A DNA stretch of 64,000 nucleotides. It comes from Pedobacter aquatilis (GTDB lineage: Bacteria > Bacteroidota > Bacteroidia > Sphingobacteriales > Sphingobacteriaceae). The position numbers and the translations under genes are program-made. The stretch's first letter is position 1; every line of letters starts with the position of its first letter. The notes below the pieces were generated by a model. It did not search any database and was not told the origin of the DNA. It worked only from the letters and a program-made list of their open reading frames with translations. Positions 38,695 through 47,610 of the stretch are shown here, piece by piece. Location of the stretch: contig NZ_JAUFPW010000012.1 in NCBI RefSeq assembly GCF_030409415.1, positions 124,001 through 188,000 of the forward strand, given 5' to 3'.

Positions 38695-39681
38695 ATGTGT
38701 TGCAGCAATTCAATAGAAAGAGATAGGGCGACGATGGGTGAACCTGAAGCTTTTGATATAAGTGCCATTAAGGGAATGAAGTTTTTTGACCCGCATGTGC
38801 ACATGACTTCCCGCACAACAGACGATTATCAGGCGATGGCTGATGCCGGTGTTGTGGCATTGATCGAGCCTGCATTCTGGCTCGGGCAACCCCGTACTGG
38901 TTTAGATAGTTTTAGAGATTATTACAGCAGTTTAATTGGTTGGGAAAGATTCCGCTCCTCACAGTTTGGAATTAAACATTATTGTACGATTGGTTTAAAT
39001 TCACGAGAGGCAAATAATGAAGCGCTTGCAGAGCAGGTTATGGGAATCTTACCTTTGTTTATTTATAAAGAAGGTGTTGTTGGTATTGGGGAAATTGGTT
39101 TTGATGATCAAACAGCTGCTGAAGAGAAATATTATCGTTTACAACTGGAACTTGCCAAAAGCGCCGGCTTACCCGTTCAGATTCATACGCCCCACCGCGA
39201 TAAGAAAAAGGGAACACAACGCAGTATGGACATAGCCCTGGAACATGGTTTAGATCCTTACCAAATCATCATCGACCATAATAATGAAGAAACAGTAAAA
39301 GAAGTTTTGGACAGAGGCTTTTTCGCTGCTTTCACGATATACCCTTTTACCAAAATGGGTAATGAACGCATGGTTGAAATTATAAAACAATATGGTTCTG
39401 AACGTATAATGGTAAACTCAGCAGCAGATTGGGGCATCAGCGACCCATTGGCCGTGCCTAAAACGGCTGCTTTAATGAAACTGAAAGGTATTGGTGATGC
39501 TGATATCGAACTGGTTACTTATCGCAATGCGATTAAGGCCTTTGCACAAAGCGGACAAATAAATGAAGCTGATTTTACTGCTCCTAAAAACATCGATCAA
39601 AGCGAAAAATTTGAAGGCAATACAATATTACGCGGCGGACAGCAACCAAGAACCGATAAATCTTCGATCATTATTAGCTAA
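38695..39681 (+). CDS. eboB: EboB: TatD-family metal-dependent hydrolase
   Basis: TIM-barrel amidohydrolase with FFDPHVHMTSRTTDDY (metal-binding HxH), GVVGIGEIGFDDQ (metal-bridging Glu), VQIHTPHRDKKKG (His) and VNSAADWGISDPLAVP (Asp). The open frame extends to 38581, but that overlaps eboA by 80 bases; the ATG at 38695 gives 328 residues and a normal gap. Another ATG at 38734 is possible. TatD relatives act as nucleases or hydrolases; in ebo its substrate is unknown. Confidence 0.85.
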   Translation: MCCSNSIERDRATMGEPEAFDISAIKGMKFFDPHVHMTSRTTDDYQAMADAGVVALIEPAFWLGQPRTGLDSFRDYYSSLIGWERFRSSQFGIKHYCTIGLNSREANNEALAEQVMGILPLFIYKEGVVGIGEIGFDDQTAAEEKYYRLQLELAKSAGLPVQIHTPHRDKKKGTQRSMDIALEHGLDPYQIIIDHNNEETVKEVLDRGFFAAFTIYPFTKMGNERMVEIIKQYGSERIMVNSAADWGISDPLAVPKTAALMKLKGIGDADIELVTYRNAIKAFAQSGQINEADFTAPKNIDQSEKFEGNTILRGGQQPRTDKSSIIIS

Positions 39682-39687
39682 ATAGAA

Positions 39688-40572
39688 TTGGGAAAATTAT
39701 TCGCTTATCTGCGCATCATGCGCCCGGCAAACATTGTAACTTCTGTTGCTGATATTCTTGCAGGTATTGCCATTTCAGGTGTGTTAATCAACAACGGTAC
39801 AATACCCTGGCTTGCCATCATTTGTCTGTGCCTTTCTACCGCTTGTTTGTATGCTGGTGGGATTGTTTTTAATGATGTTTTCGATGCTGAACTTGATAAA
39901 ATCGAAAGACCGGAACGTGCTATTCCAAGTGGAATAATCAGTTTAACAAATGCAACTATTTTAGGTGCAGCTTTAATGATTTCAGGAATCGCCCTCGCTT
40001 CGTTAACGAGCTTGACTTCTGGTTTATTTGCATTAGCCGTTAGTTTTTTTGCATTACTATATAATAAAATAGGAAAGCAATATCCATTGTTCGGTCCACT
40101 TAATATGGGCATTTGCCGTGGTTTAAATTTATTGCTGGGTTTAAGCATTGTGCCCGTAATGCTGCATCAACATTATTTTTTGGCAGTAATTCCGGTAATT
40201 TATATTTTCTCCATCACGATGACAAGTCGGGGAGAAGTGCACGGCGGGAACATTAAAAATCTTTACGTCGCTGCTATTTTATATGCAATTGTAATTGGTG
40301 CCATTGCCTGTTTTGCATTCCTAAACGACCGTTTATTATGGTCTTTGCTTTTTCTTTTACCTTTCGCCTGGATGATTTTCAAACCCTTATCCACAGCAAT
40401 TAAAAATCCGATTGGTAAAAACATTGGTGGCGCCGTAAAAGCTGGCGTTATCTCTTTAATTTTAATGGATGCAGCCTGGGCTGTTACTTTCGATGCATTG
40501 ATTCTAGCCTTTATCATTGCAGCATTATTACCTTTATCAATGTGGCTTTCCAAATTATTCGCAGTCACCTGA
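39688..40572 (+). CDS. eboC: EboC: UbiA-family prenyltransferase
   Basis: A 294-residue polytopic membrane protein of the UbiA family. The first aspartate motif is NDVFDAELDKIERPERAIPSG, split over a helix end; the second lies near TSRGEVHGGN and is atypical, as in EboC. The start is TTG at 39688, 6 bases after eboB; the first ATG (39718) would cut into the conserved LRIMRPANIVTSVADILAG. UbiA enzymes attach polyprenyl groups, so the ebo product may be isoprenoid-linked. Confidence 0.85.
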   Translation: MGKLFAYLRIMRPANIVTSVADILAGIAISGVLINNGTIPWLAIICLCLSTACLYAGGIVFNDVFDAELDKIERPERAIPSGIISLTNATILGAALMISGIALASLTSLTSGLFALAVSFFALLYNKIGKQYPLFGPLNMGICRGLNLLLGLSIVPVMLHQHYFLAVIPVIYIFSITMTSRGEVHGGNIKNLYVAAILYAIVIGAIACFAFLNDRLLWSLLFLLPFAWMIFKPLSTAIKNPIGKNIGGAVKAGVISLILMDAAWAVTFDALILAFIIAALLPLSMWLSKLFAVT

Positions 40573-40608
40573 TTTTATAATTTTATCAAAAAGATTATCC
40601 AAACTTTT

Positions 40609-41775
40609 ATGGAACATTTACAACAGTCCTTTACCGTTCAATATAATTTTAACGTATTCTTTACATCAGCACTATTTTCAATTGAAAACGAGTTGTTTAA
40701 TGATTTCCTGAAAGGATTAAATCCGGCAAAGGCTTTGAAAAAGATTTTCTTTGTGATAGATGAAGGTGTTGCAGATGCGCACCCGAACTTAAGTCAAGAC
40801 ATTAAAAATTACTTCAGCAAATACAACCAAACGCAATTGGTTCAGGATATTTTAATTATCCCGGGAGGTGAAATTGTAAAGAATGATACCCAATATTTTG
40901 ATAGGGTTTTGGAAGCGGTAAATACATATGGCATCGACCGCCATTCTTTCATTGCAGCCATCGGCGGCGGTGCCTTGCTCGACATGGTAGGTTATGCGGC
41001 CAACATCTCACATCGCGGCATTAAACATATCCGCATACCTACAACCACATTATCTCAGAATGATTCTGGTGTAGGTGTTAAAAATGGCATCAACTATTTT
41101 AATAAAAAAAACTTCCTGGGCACTTTTTCACCTCCAGTTGCTGTTTTTAATGATGATTTGTTTTTAAAAACTTTATCCGACCGCGATTGGCGTTCTGGTA
41201 TTGCAGAAGCCATAAAAGTATCCTTGATAAAAGATCGGGAATTTTTCGAATGGCTTGAAGCAAACGCCGAAGCCATGGCAAACCGGAATTTGGAGGTGAT
41301 GAACTACCAGATTTGGAAATGTGCAAAGTTGCACATGGAACACATCAGAAGCGCTGACCCTTTCGAAAGTGGCTCAGCCCGTCCATTAGATTTTGGTCAT
41401 TGGAGTGCACATAAACTCGAATATTTAACCGATTTTGAAATCAGACATGGGGAAGCGGTTGCAATGGGGATTGCTTTAGATACGGTTTATGCTCAACTTT
41501 CCGGAAGAATCAGCGCTGAAGATTCACAAAGGGTATTAAAATTAATTGAGGCATTTGGTTTCGACTTGATGCACCCATTATTAAAGGTAACTGCCGGCAA
41601 CAGCCCTATTTTACAGGGTTTAGAAGAATTCAGAGAGCATCTTGGCGGTGAATTAACCATTACGCTGTTAACAGGAATCGGCAGTGGCGAAGAGGTTCAC
41701 GAAATGGATACAGCATTGTTGAAACAAGCTGCTGAAATATTAAGTCATCATGCCAATCTTGAGTCTACCATTTAA
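40609..41775 (+). CDS. eboD: EboD: 3-dehydroquinate-synthase-like sugar phosphate cyclase
   Basis: A 388-residue member of the dehydroquinate synthase superfamily. NAD-binding region IAAIGGGALLDMVGYAANI, then RIPTTTLSQNDSGVGVKNGI, GTFSPPVAVFND, WRSGIAEAIKVSLI, and the metal-binding DFGHWSAHKLEYLT and RHGEAVAMGIALD. It is distinct from housekeeping AroB in its DSGVGVKNGIN segment and longer N-terminus. In the ebo cluster it probably cyclises a sugar phosphate to build the head of the unknown metabolite. Confidence 0.87.
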   Translation: MEHLQQSFTVQYNFNVFFTSALFSIENELFNDFLKGLNPAKALKKIFFVIDEGVADAHPNLSQDIKNYFSKYNQTQLVQDILIIPGGEIVKNDTQYFDRVLEAVNTYGIDRHSFIAAIGGGALLDMVGYAANISHRGIKHIRIPTTTLSQNDSGVGVKNGINYFNKKNFLGTFSPPVAVFNDDLFLKTLSDRDWRSGIAEAIKVSLIKDREFFEWLEANAEAMANRNLEVMNYQIWKCAKLHMEHIRSADPFESGSARPLDFGHWSAHKLEYLTDFEIRHGEAVAMGIALDTVYAQLSGRISAEDSQRVLKLIEAFGFDLMHPLLKVTAGNSPILQGLEEFREHLGGELTITLLTGIGSGEEVHEMDTALLKQAAEILSHHANLESTI

Positions 41776-41780
41776 CCGCT

Positions 41781-42956
41781 ATGGAAATTAATTCAGCACA
41801 TCTAACCTTCTGTACAAACATTTATGCCGGCGAGGGCTGGCTGGCACATTTTGCAGTCTTGAAGGATAGTTTTCCGGTTTTAAAGGCACAGCTATCACCC
41901 GAAAAATCCATGGGTATAGGCCTTCGTCTATCTAATTTGGCAAGTATTGAATTGTTGGAAAACAATCATCTAGAAGATTTTAAAAAATGGCTTAGCGAAG
42001 TTGATGGCTATGTTTTTACAATGAATGGTTTCCCTTACGGCGGCTTTCACCATACAAGGGTTAAAGACCAGGTTCATGCACCAGATTGGACTACACAGGA
42101 GCGTGTGGATTATACAATCCGCCTTTTTAAAATTCTTACCGAACTGCTTCCGGAAGGAATGGATGGAGGTATTTCTACATCTCCCTTAAGTTATAAGCCC
42201 TGGTTTTCTAACACTAATGATCGTGAAACTGCAACAGCAACTGCAACCAACAATATCTTAAAAGTTGCCGAAGCACTTCAGGAGATAAAGAATAGAACTG
42301 GTAAAACCCTTCACCTTGATATAGAGCCAGAACCAGATGGTTTTTTAGAATCGGGTCCGGAATTTATCCACTGGTATGAGCAGGTTTTCCTTAAAACAGG
42401 GAAATTAGACGAAGCAATTCTAAAACAACACATCTGTTTATGTTACGATGTTTGCCATTTCGCCATCGGTTATGAACCGCATACAGCAATCATTGATGAG
42501 TTAAAAAACAAAGGTATTTCAATAGGAAAAATTCAAATCAGTGCGGCTTTAAAGGCTAAATTACCTGGGGAAGTTTCAGAAAGAACGGCAGTGATTAGCG
42601 AGCTTGCCCGCTTTGATGAGCCAACTTATTTACATCAGGTAATTGCAAAACAAAATAACGGAAGTTTAGTTCGCTATCCTGACCTTTCAAACGCTTTGGC
42701 TGATAGGGATAATGCTAATTCTACAGAATGGCGTGCACACTTTCACGTTCCCATTTTTGTTGAAGATATGGGCTTAGTACAATCTACTCAATCTGATATT
42801 AAGGCTGTTTTAGATCATCAAAAAAAACATCGCTTTACAAATCACCTTGAAGTTGAAACTTATACGTGGGAGGTGCTGCCTACAGCATTAAAGGCGCCTT
42901 TAAACGACTCGATTGTCCGCGAATTACAATGGGTTAAAAACATTTTAGAATTTTAA
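41781..42956 (+). CDS. eboE: EboE: xylose-isomerase-like TIM-barrel protein
   Basis: A 391-residue soluble protein of the sugar-phosphate isomerase/epimerase fold. Metal-binding acidic and histidine residues are suggested by LHLDIEPEPDG, CLCYDVCHFAIGY, GKIQISAALKAK and HFHVPIF. Its neighbours are 5 bases before and 3 after, so it is tightly co-translated. EboE proteins have been annotated as metabolite-traffic proteins; the reaction is unknown. Confidence 0.85.
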   Translation: MEINSAHLTFCTNIYAGEGWLAHFAVLKDSFPVLKAQLSPEKSMGIGLRLSNLASIELLENNHLEDFKKWLSEVDGYVFTMNGFPYGGFHHTRVKDQVHAPDWTTQERVDYTIRLFKILTELLPEGMDGGISTSPLSYKPWFSNTNDRETATATATNNILKVAEALQEIKNRTGKTLHLDIEPEPDGFLESGPEFIHWYEQVFLKTGKLDEAILKQHICLCYDVCHFAIGYEPHTAIIDELKNKGISIGKIQISAALKAKLPGEVSERTAVISELARFDEPTYLHQVIAKQNNGSLVRYPDLSNALADRDNANSTEWRAHFHVPIFVEDMGLVQSTQSDIKAVLDHQKKHRFTNHLEVETYTWEVLPTALKAPLNDSIVRELQWVKNILEF

Positions 42957-42959
42957 ATC

Positions 42960-44309
42960 ATGCATAAAACAGTTGTTATCGATATCGTTGGCTTATCTAC
43001 ATCAGTTATTGGTGAGCATACGCCCTTCCTTAAAAAATACATTGCTGAAAAACACCTTACTAGTATTGAGCCCTTATTGCCTGCGGTAACTACAAGTGTT
43101 CAATCAAGTTATCTAACTGGAAAATATCCATCTGAAAATGGCATTGTGGGTAATGGATGGTATGATAATATAGATAGCGAAATTAAATTCTGGAAGCAAT
43201 CGAATAAACTTGTTGATGCAGAAAAAATTTGGGATAAGGCCAAAAAGGAAGATCCTTCATTTACCTGTTCAAACATGTTCTGGTGGTACAACATGTATTC
43301 AAATGCAGATTATTCGGTAACACCACGTCCGAATTACTTAGCTGACGGACGTAAACTACCCGATTGCTATTCAGAGCCAGCCGAACTTCGCGATCATTTA
43401 CAGGAAAAGTTTGGGCAGTTTCCACTGTTTCAGTTTTGGGGGCCTGGAGCAAATATCAAATCATCCAGATGGATTGCTGATGCTGCTATGGAAACAGAGC
43501 GGTTGCATAATCCAACACTAACATTAATTTATCTCCCTCATTTAGATTATTGTTTGCAAAAATTTGGTCCTGATTTCGAAAAGATAAATAAAGACTTAAA
43601 GGAAATTGACGAAATAGTGGAAGAGCTTGTTAAGTTTTACGAAAAGAAAAATGCTAAAATTATCTTGCTTTCCGAGTATGGTATCGAGCCCGTAAATACG
43701 CCTGTTCACTTGAATAGAATCTTCAGGGAAAATGGCTTAATCGGGATTAGGGAAGAACGGGGTCTGGAATTGCTTGATGCAGGCGCTTCAAAGGCATTTG
43801 TAGTAGCTGATCATCAGATTGCTCATGTTTACATTAACGATAAAAGCGTTACTGATAAAGTTAAAAAATTACTCCAAAATGCTGCTGGCGTGGATTTGGT
43901 TCTGGATAAGAAACAACAGGAAAACTACAGTATTAACCATGAAAGGTCTGGAGATTTTGTAGTCACAGCTAAAGAAAACAGCTGGTTCACCTATTATTTC
44001 TGGTTAGATGATGCAAAGGCACCAGATTATGCAAGGTGTGTTGATATCCATAAAAAACCAGGTTATGATCCTGTTGAGATGTTTATGTCATCAAAACTTC
44101 GTGCAGGATATAAATTACTTAGGAAAAAATCTGGCTTTCGTTATGTAATGGATGTTATTCCGCTCGATGCAACGCTGGTCAAAGGGTCGCACGGAAGAAT
44201 TGGAGTGCCTGAGGCTTTTAAACCAGTGCTAATAACGGATTCTAAAATCGCCAACAAACTTCAGGCTCCTGATATCTATGATGTAATTTGGGATACGTTA
44301 AATCAATAA
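42960..44309 (+). CDS. eboF: EboF: alkaline phosphatase/nucleotide pyrophosphatase superfamily
   Basis: A 449-residue member of the alkaline phosphatase superfamily: VIDIVGLS at the first metal site, LPAVTTSVQSSYLTGKYPSE with the nucleophile Thr/Ser, LIYLPHLDYCLQKFGPD, LSEYGIEPVNTPVH and KGSHGRIGVPE. No signal peptide is visible. It closes the eboABCDEF order and may remove or exchange a phosphate on the cluster's product. Confidence 0.85.
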   Translation: MHKTVVIDIVGLSTSVIGEHTPFLKKYIAEKHLTSIEPLLPAVTTSVQSSYLTGKYPSENGIVGNGWYDNIDSEIKFWKQSNKLVDAEKIWDKAKKEDPSFTCSNMFWWYNMYSNADYSVTPRPNYLADGRKLPDCYSEPAELRDHLQEKFGQFPLFQFWGPGANIKSSRWIADAAMETERLHNPTLTLIYLPHLDYCLQKFGPDFEKINKDLKEIDEIVEELVKFYEKKNAKIILLSEYGIEPVNTPVHLNRIFRENGLIGIREERGLELLDAGASKAFVVADHQIAHVYINDKSVTDKVKKLLQNAAGVDLVLDKKQQENYSINHERSGDFVVTAKENSWFTYYFWLDDAKAPDYARCVDIHKKPGYDPVEMFMSSKLRAGYKLLRKKSGFRYVMDVIPLDATLVKGSHGRIGVPEAFKPVLITDSKIANKLQAPDIYDVIWDTLNQ

Positions 44310-44708
44310 TCCACTTTAGAAAATGGATGTGATGGGTATTCCATAAGATCTGCATCCTGGAAGAACTAATCTGGTTGATCACTTTGCCCTGGATCTATAA
44401 CTTAAGTAGTGATGTGTGATAACAGGTTGTGATTGGTTCAGACTGACGCTGTCGTATATCCAATTGTTACGGCATAAAATCGAAAGCTTCAAGCAATTGT
44501 CAAAAATGGTATCTTTAATATTGCTGACAGAATTCGATGCAGGTAAATTTTAACTGATTGGATTTATCCAGCGACGTAATAGCGGAAAAAATATTTGGCA
44601 ACCATAAAATCTCTGCGCACAACTGCGCAAAAAAAAAATAATGCAAAAATATCGATATTGCTGTAAGGTTATTCAAATTCTTCGACTAACTACAGATAAT
44701 ATGCTATT
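44310..44708. other. Gene-free stretch before the ECF sigma gene
   Basis: About 400 bases without recognisable coding sequence. The last 50 hold the candidate ECF promoter at 44662-44690. TCCACTTT...AAAATGGA just after eboF forms a small imperfect hairpin that might end the ebo transcript. Confidence 0.4.
44662..44690 (+). promoter_or_regulatory. Candidate autoregulated ECF promoter
   Basis: TGTAAGGT (44662-44669) and CGACTAAC (44683-44690), 13 bases apart, preceded by AAAAATAT. The same TGTAAGGT block with a similar A/T tract lies before the first YHS gene at 45596. GTAAGG/CGWCTAA-type elements are usual for ECF sigma factors of this phylum. A start site near 44697 would leave a very short leader to the TTG at 44709. 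Confidence 0.55.
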
Positions 44709-45284
44709 TTGAACAAAACGGAAACAAGTACCCAGCTATTGACGCCTAAGCTCTGGGTGAAAAACTATTCAGATTATTTATTTGGTTATGCCATATCAAG
44801 AATAAATGACCCTCAATTGGCCATGGACTTAGTGCAGGATACCTTTTTGGCCGCATTGCAGAAGGTAGAAGGATTTGAGGGGAAAAGCACCGAAAAGACA
44901 TGGCTTACCGCTATCCTGAAATACAAGATCATTGATGTGTATCGTAAAAAATCATTTGGATTAAAGAATATAGAGCTGCATAGCGAGACCAAAGAGGATG
45001 ACTTCTTTAATGGTGATGATGGACACTGGAATAGTGCCTTTCGTCCAACTGATTTTATGGATACTAAGGATCCATTAGAGGGAAAGGAATTTGACCACAT
45101 CATGAACCAATGCTTGAAAAAATTGCCAAAGCTTTGGTTTGCTGTTTTTACCTTAAAACATGTAGAAGAGGAATTGACAGAGAAAATTTGTAACGGACTT
45201 GGCATCACTTCAGCTAACTTTTGGGTAGTAATGCACCGAGCCAAACTGAATCTGAGAAGTTGCCTCGAAAAAAACTGGCTGTAA
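44709..45284 (+). CDS. RNA polymerase ECF sigma factor
   Basis: A 191-residue ECF sigma-70 factor with region 2 (YSDYLFGYAISRINDPQLAM then DLVQDTFLAALQKVEGFEGK) and a region-4 helix-turn-helix (VFTLKHVEEELTEKICNGL followed by GITSANFWVVMHRAKLNLR). The start is TTG at 44709; the ATG at 44701 is out of frame and an in-frame TAA lies at 44697-44699. The small zinc protein 12 bases downstream is the likely anti-sigma factor. A promoter-like motif in front of it recurs before the operon starting at 45660. Confidence 0.9.
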   Translation: MNKTETSTQLLTPKLWVKNYSDYLFGYAISRINDPQLAMDLVQDTFLAALQKVEGFEGKSTEKTWLTAILKYKIIDVYRKKSFGLKNIELHSETKEDDFFNGDDGHWNSAFRPTDFMDTKDPLEGKEFDHIMNQCLKKLPKLWFAVFTLKHVEEELTEKICNGLGITSANFWVVMHRAKLNLRSCLEKNWL

Positions 45285-45296
45285 ATAACCATAGAG

Positions 45297-45572
45297 ATGA
45301 ACAAACTTAAAGCTATAGCCTATAACTGCAAACAGGCAACATTTTTGATTGAGAAGAAACAGCTCGCTACACTGACGGTGCGGGAGAAGCTGGAACTTAA
45401 AATACATCTTACCGGATGTGCTGTATGTAAATTGTATGAACAACAAAGTATCTTTATTACCAGATTAACAAAGCATATCTTTAATAATAAGGCAAATAGA
45501 TCTTATAAATTGACTGATGATTTTAAGGAAACTTTGCAAAAGAACATCGAAAAGGAGCTCGATAAAAAATAA
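45297..45572 (+). CDS. Small zinc-binding anti-sigma-like protein
   Basis: A 91-residue protein with the zf-HC2/ZAS pattern: an N-terminal CKQATFLIEKKQ helix and HLTGCAVCKLYEQQS (HxxxCxxC), which bind zinc in redox-sensing anti-sigma factors such as RsrA. No transmembrane segment is present. It directly follows the sigma gene, so a cytoplasmic, possibly thiol- or metal-responsive anti-sigma role is likely. Confidence 0.78.
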   Translation: MNKLKAIAYNCKQATFLIEKKQLATLTVREKLELKIHLTGCAVCKLYEQQSIFITRLTKHIFNNKANRSYKLTDDFKETLQKNIEKELDKK

Positions 45573-45595
45573 TTTAAAAAATATTTCAGTTTCGT

Positions 45596-45622
45596 TGTAA
45601 GGTATCGCTAATATGGCCTACC
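45596..45622 (+). promoter_or_regulatory. Second copy of the ECF-type promoter motif
   Basis: TGTAAGGT (45596-45603) followed by CCTACC (45617-45622), with AAAAAATAT upstream. It repeats the block before the sigma gene, with a -10-like spacing that differs by about two bases. It would start the YHS operon transcript about 30 bases before its ATG. Confidence 0.5.
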
Positions 45623-45659
45623 AAAGGAGAAAACGTAAATAGTTTAATCCTACATCAAA

Positions 45660-46130
45660 ATGAAAAAGTCCATTTTAATCCTGATGATACTTTCAGTAGC
45701 ATTCAGCGGTGCAACGCTTGCACAAACCACCTCCGAGCGAAAAAAGGAATTTAATATAGACAAAGTTAGCTTAGCAATTGAAGGCTATGATCCCGTAGCC
45801 TACTTTAGTATAGGTAAAGCTGTAGAAGGTAAAAAAGAGATATCGGTAACCAATAACGGTATTGCCTATAGATTCTCAACTAACCAGAACAAGGAACTTT
45901 TCAAGGCCAATCCTTCCAAATACGAACCCCAGTATGGCGGATGGTGTGCTTATGCCATGGGCGAAACTGGTGAAAAGGTTGAAGTTGATCCAGAGACTTT
46001 TAAGATACTGGATGGCAAACTTTATCTCTTCTACAACAAGTTCTTCAACAATACCAAAAAATCTTGGAATAAGGACGAAAAGAACCTGAAAGCTAAAGCT
46101 GATGCCAGCTGGGCAAAATTTCTTAAATAA
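45660..46130 (+). CDS. Exported YHS-domain protein
   Basis: The 156 residues comprise a signal peptide (ending LAQ) and a YHS domain: LAIEGYDPVAYFSIGKAVEG, FSTNQNKELFKANPSKYEP, YGGWCAYAMGETG, with the single Cys and conserved Tyr/Gly residues of the family. YHS domains are associated with metal (copper) binding. It is first in a tight plus-strand operon and paralogous to the next gene. Confidence 0.85.
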   Translation: MKKSILILMILSVAFSGATLAQTTSERKKEFNIDKVSLAIEGYDPVAYFSIGKAVEGKKEISVTNNGIAYRFSTNQNKELFKANPSKYEPQYGGWCAYAMGETGEKVEVDPETFKILDGKLYLFYNKFFNNTKKSWNKDEKNLKAKADASWAKFLK

Positions 46131-46165
46131 ATCAACCAACCAACCCATACCTAAAATTTTTTATA

Positions 46166-46609
46166 ATGAAACGTACATTCATCGTAGCCACTTTATTTCT
46201 GTTTATCCTGTTCGATGCCAATGCACAGAAATCTGAAATTTTTGCACCAGCAGGCAAGGCCATAAAAGGATATGATCCTGTTGCCTTTTTCACACAATCC
46301 AAAGCAGTTAAGGGAGCCGATTCGCTTTCTTACCAGTGGAAGGAAGCGACATGGCATTTCAACAATACCCAAAACCTGAATATGTTCAAGGCAAACCCAG
46401 AAAAATATGCCCCGCAGTATGGTGGCTATTGTGCCTACGGCTGTTCAAAAGATTACAAGGCACCAACACAGACCGATACATGGACAATTGTAGATAATAA
46501 GCTTTATTTCAACTACAATGACAAGGTAAAGGAAATATGGATCAAAGATCAGAAAGAGCGAATTAAATCAGCCGACGAGAAATGGCCAAACATCAAAAAC
46601 AAAGGGTAA
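46166..46609 (+). CDS. Second exported YHS-domain protein
   Basis: The 147 residues comprise a signal peptide (MKRTFIVATLFLFILFDANA) and a YHS domain (IKGYDPVAFFTQSKAVKG, FKANPEKYAPQYGGYCAYGC). It carries an extra Cys (CAYGCSKDY) that the upstream paralogue lacks, so metal coordination may differ. Its stop overlaps the ATG of the next gene (TAATG). Confidence 0.85.
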   Translation: MKRTFIVATLFLFILFDANAQKSEIFAPAGKAIKGYDPVAFFTQSKAVKGADSLSYQWKEATWHFNNTQNLNMFKANPEKYAPQYGGYCAYGCSKDYKAPTQTDTWTIVDNKLYFNYNDKVKEIWIKDQKERIKSADEKWPNIKNKG

Positions 46610-47214
46610 TGAAAGCGTTAATTAGTGCGTTTTTTATATTAACAGGCACGGTGCTTCATGCGCAGGAGACAACAAAAATTGCGGTAACTACAGGCTTTGG
46701 AATCATTAGCTTTCCACCAGGGCTCTCCTCGGTGCTGAAATCCTCTGTCACCTTTAATTCAGGCCTTGAACTAAAGCTTAAAAAAAATTGGTTTATACAG
46801 GGTGATGTTAGCCTAAATTCCATTGGCTACGACCAGACCATTCGCGAGAATGCTTCTGTTTTCCTTTTTAAAAATGCCAATAGCTCTCTGTTTCAAATTA
46901 GTTTAAGCGGCGGTTACTTATTCAGGTTTTTACCATCAAAATTCGGTTTGGCGGTATATGGCGGACCAGGGTTTCAGCGTTTTGGGGAGCCCAGGGTCGC
47001 TAATGATAATTTAGCTCAGGTAACCACGCAAAATAATGTGTTCAGCACTAGTATTTATGGAAAAGTAGGAAGCCGCTTATCGTATAAAACAAACTCTTCC
47101 TTCCTTCAGACTATCTATGTGGAGGCAACCTATTTTACTTCGTCCATCCAAGTTCAGCAATACCGTTTGCAGGGTTTTACCTATTGTATTGGTACCAAGT
47201 TTAGTTTAAACTAG
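46609..47214 (+). CDS. Outer-membrane beta-barrel protein
   Basis: A 201-residue exported protein: signal MKALISAFFILTGTVLHAQ, then alternating amphipathic beta strands (VTFNSGLELKLKKNWFIQGD, SLFQISLSGGYLFRFLP) and an aromatic-rich end TYCIGTKFSLN. The frame opens at 46582, but the ATG at 46609 gives a clean signal and couples to the YHS stop. It resembles small OmpW/OprF-like barrels; the function is unknown. Confidence 0.68.
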   Translation: MKALISAFFILTGTVLHAQETTKIAVTTGFGIISFPPGLSSVLKSSVTFNSGLELKLKKNWFIQGDVSLNSIGYDQTIRENASVFLFKNANSSLFQISLSGGYLFRFLPSKFGLAVYGGPGFQRFGEPRVANDNLAQVTTQNNVFSTSIYGKVGSRLSYKTNSSFLQTIYVEATYFTSSIQVQQYRLQGFTYCIGTKFSLN

Positions 47215-47220
47215 CTCGTT

Positions 47221-47610
47221 ATGAAAGTAAAGAATATTATCATTTGGATCATTCGCCTAGTGGCGGTTGTGATTCTTTTACAAACCCTTTATTTTAAGTT
47301 TACAGCGGCGCCGGAATCAGTATTCATCTTTACCAAATTAGGTATTGAGCCTTGGGGAAGGATCGGAACAGGGATAATTGAGCTAATCGCATCAATACTA
47401 ATTCTTTTTCCAAAAACGACCATCTACGGAGCGTTGTTGGCAATGGGTACAATGGCTGGTGCTATCTTTTCACATCTTACCATCTTAGGCATTGTTGTGG
47501 CAGATGACGGAGGGGAACTATTTGTTCTAGCCTTCATAGTATTTATCTCCAGCTCATTTTTGGTATACCTCAATGGGAATCAGCTAATTAAATTATTTGC
47601 AAGATCATGA
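47221..47610 (+). CDS. DoxX-like small membrane protein
   Basis: A 129-residue protein with four hydrophobic helices. LQTLYFKFTAAPESVFIFTK and EPWGRIGTGIIELIASILIL match the DoxX-like/MauE-type group. The end overlaps the start of the DinB gene (ATGA). Members are often next to redox or metal genes. Confidence 0.7.
   Translation: MKVKNIIIWIIRLVAVVILLQTLYFKFTAAPESVFIFTKLGIEPWGRIGTGIIELIASILILFPKTTIYGALLAMGTMAGAIFSHLTILGIVVADDGGELFVLAFIVFISSSFLVYLNGNQLIKLFARS

Noticed and set aside
45596..45622. Treating the TGTAAGGT pair as a coincidental repeat
   Set aside because: Position before both the sigma gene and the next operon, with a similar A/T tract, makes chance less likely, so it is reported as a finding with moderate confidence.
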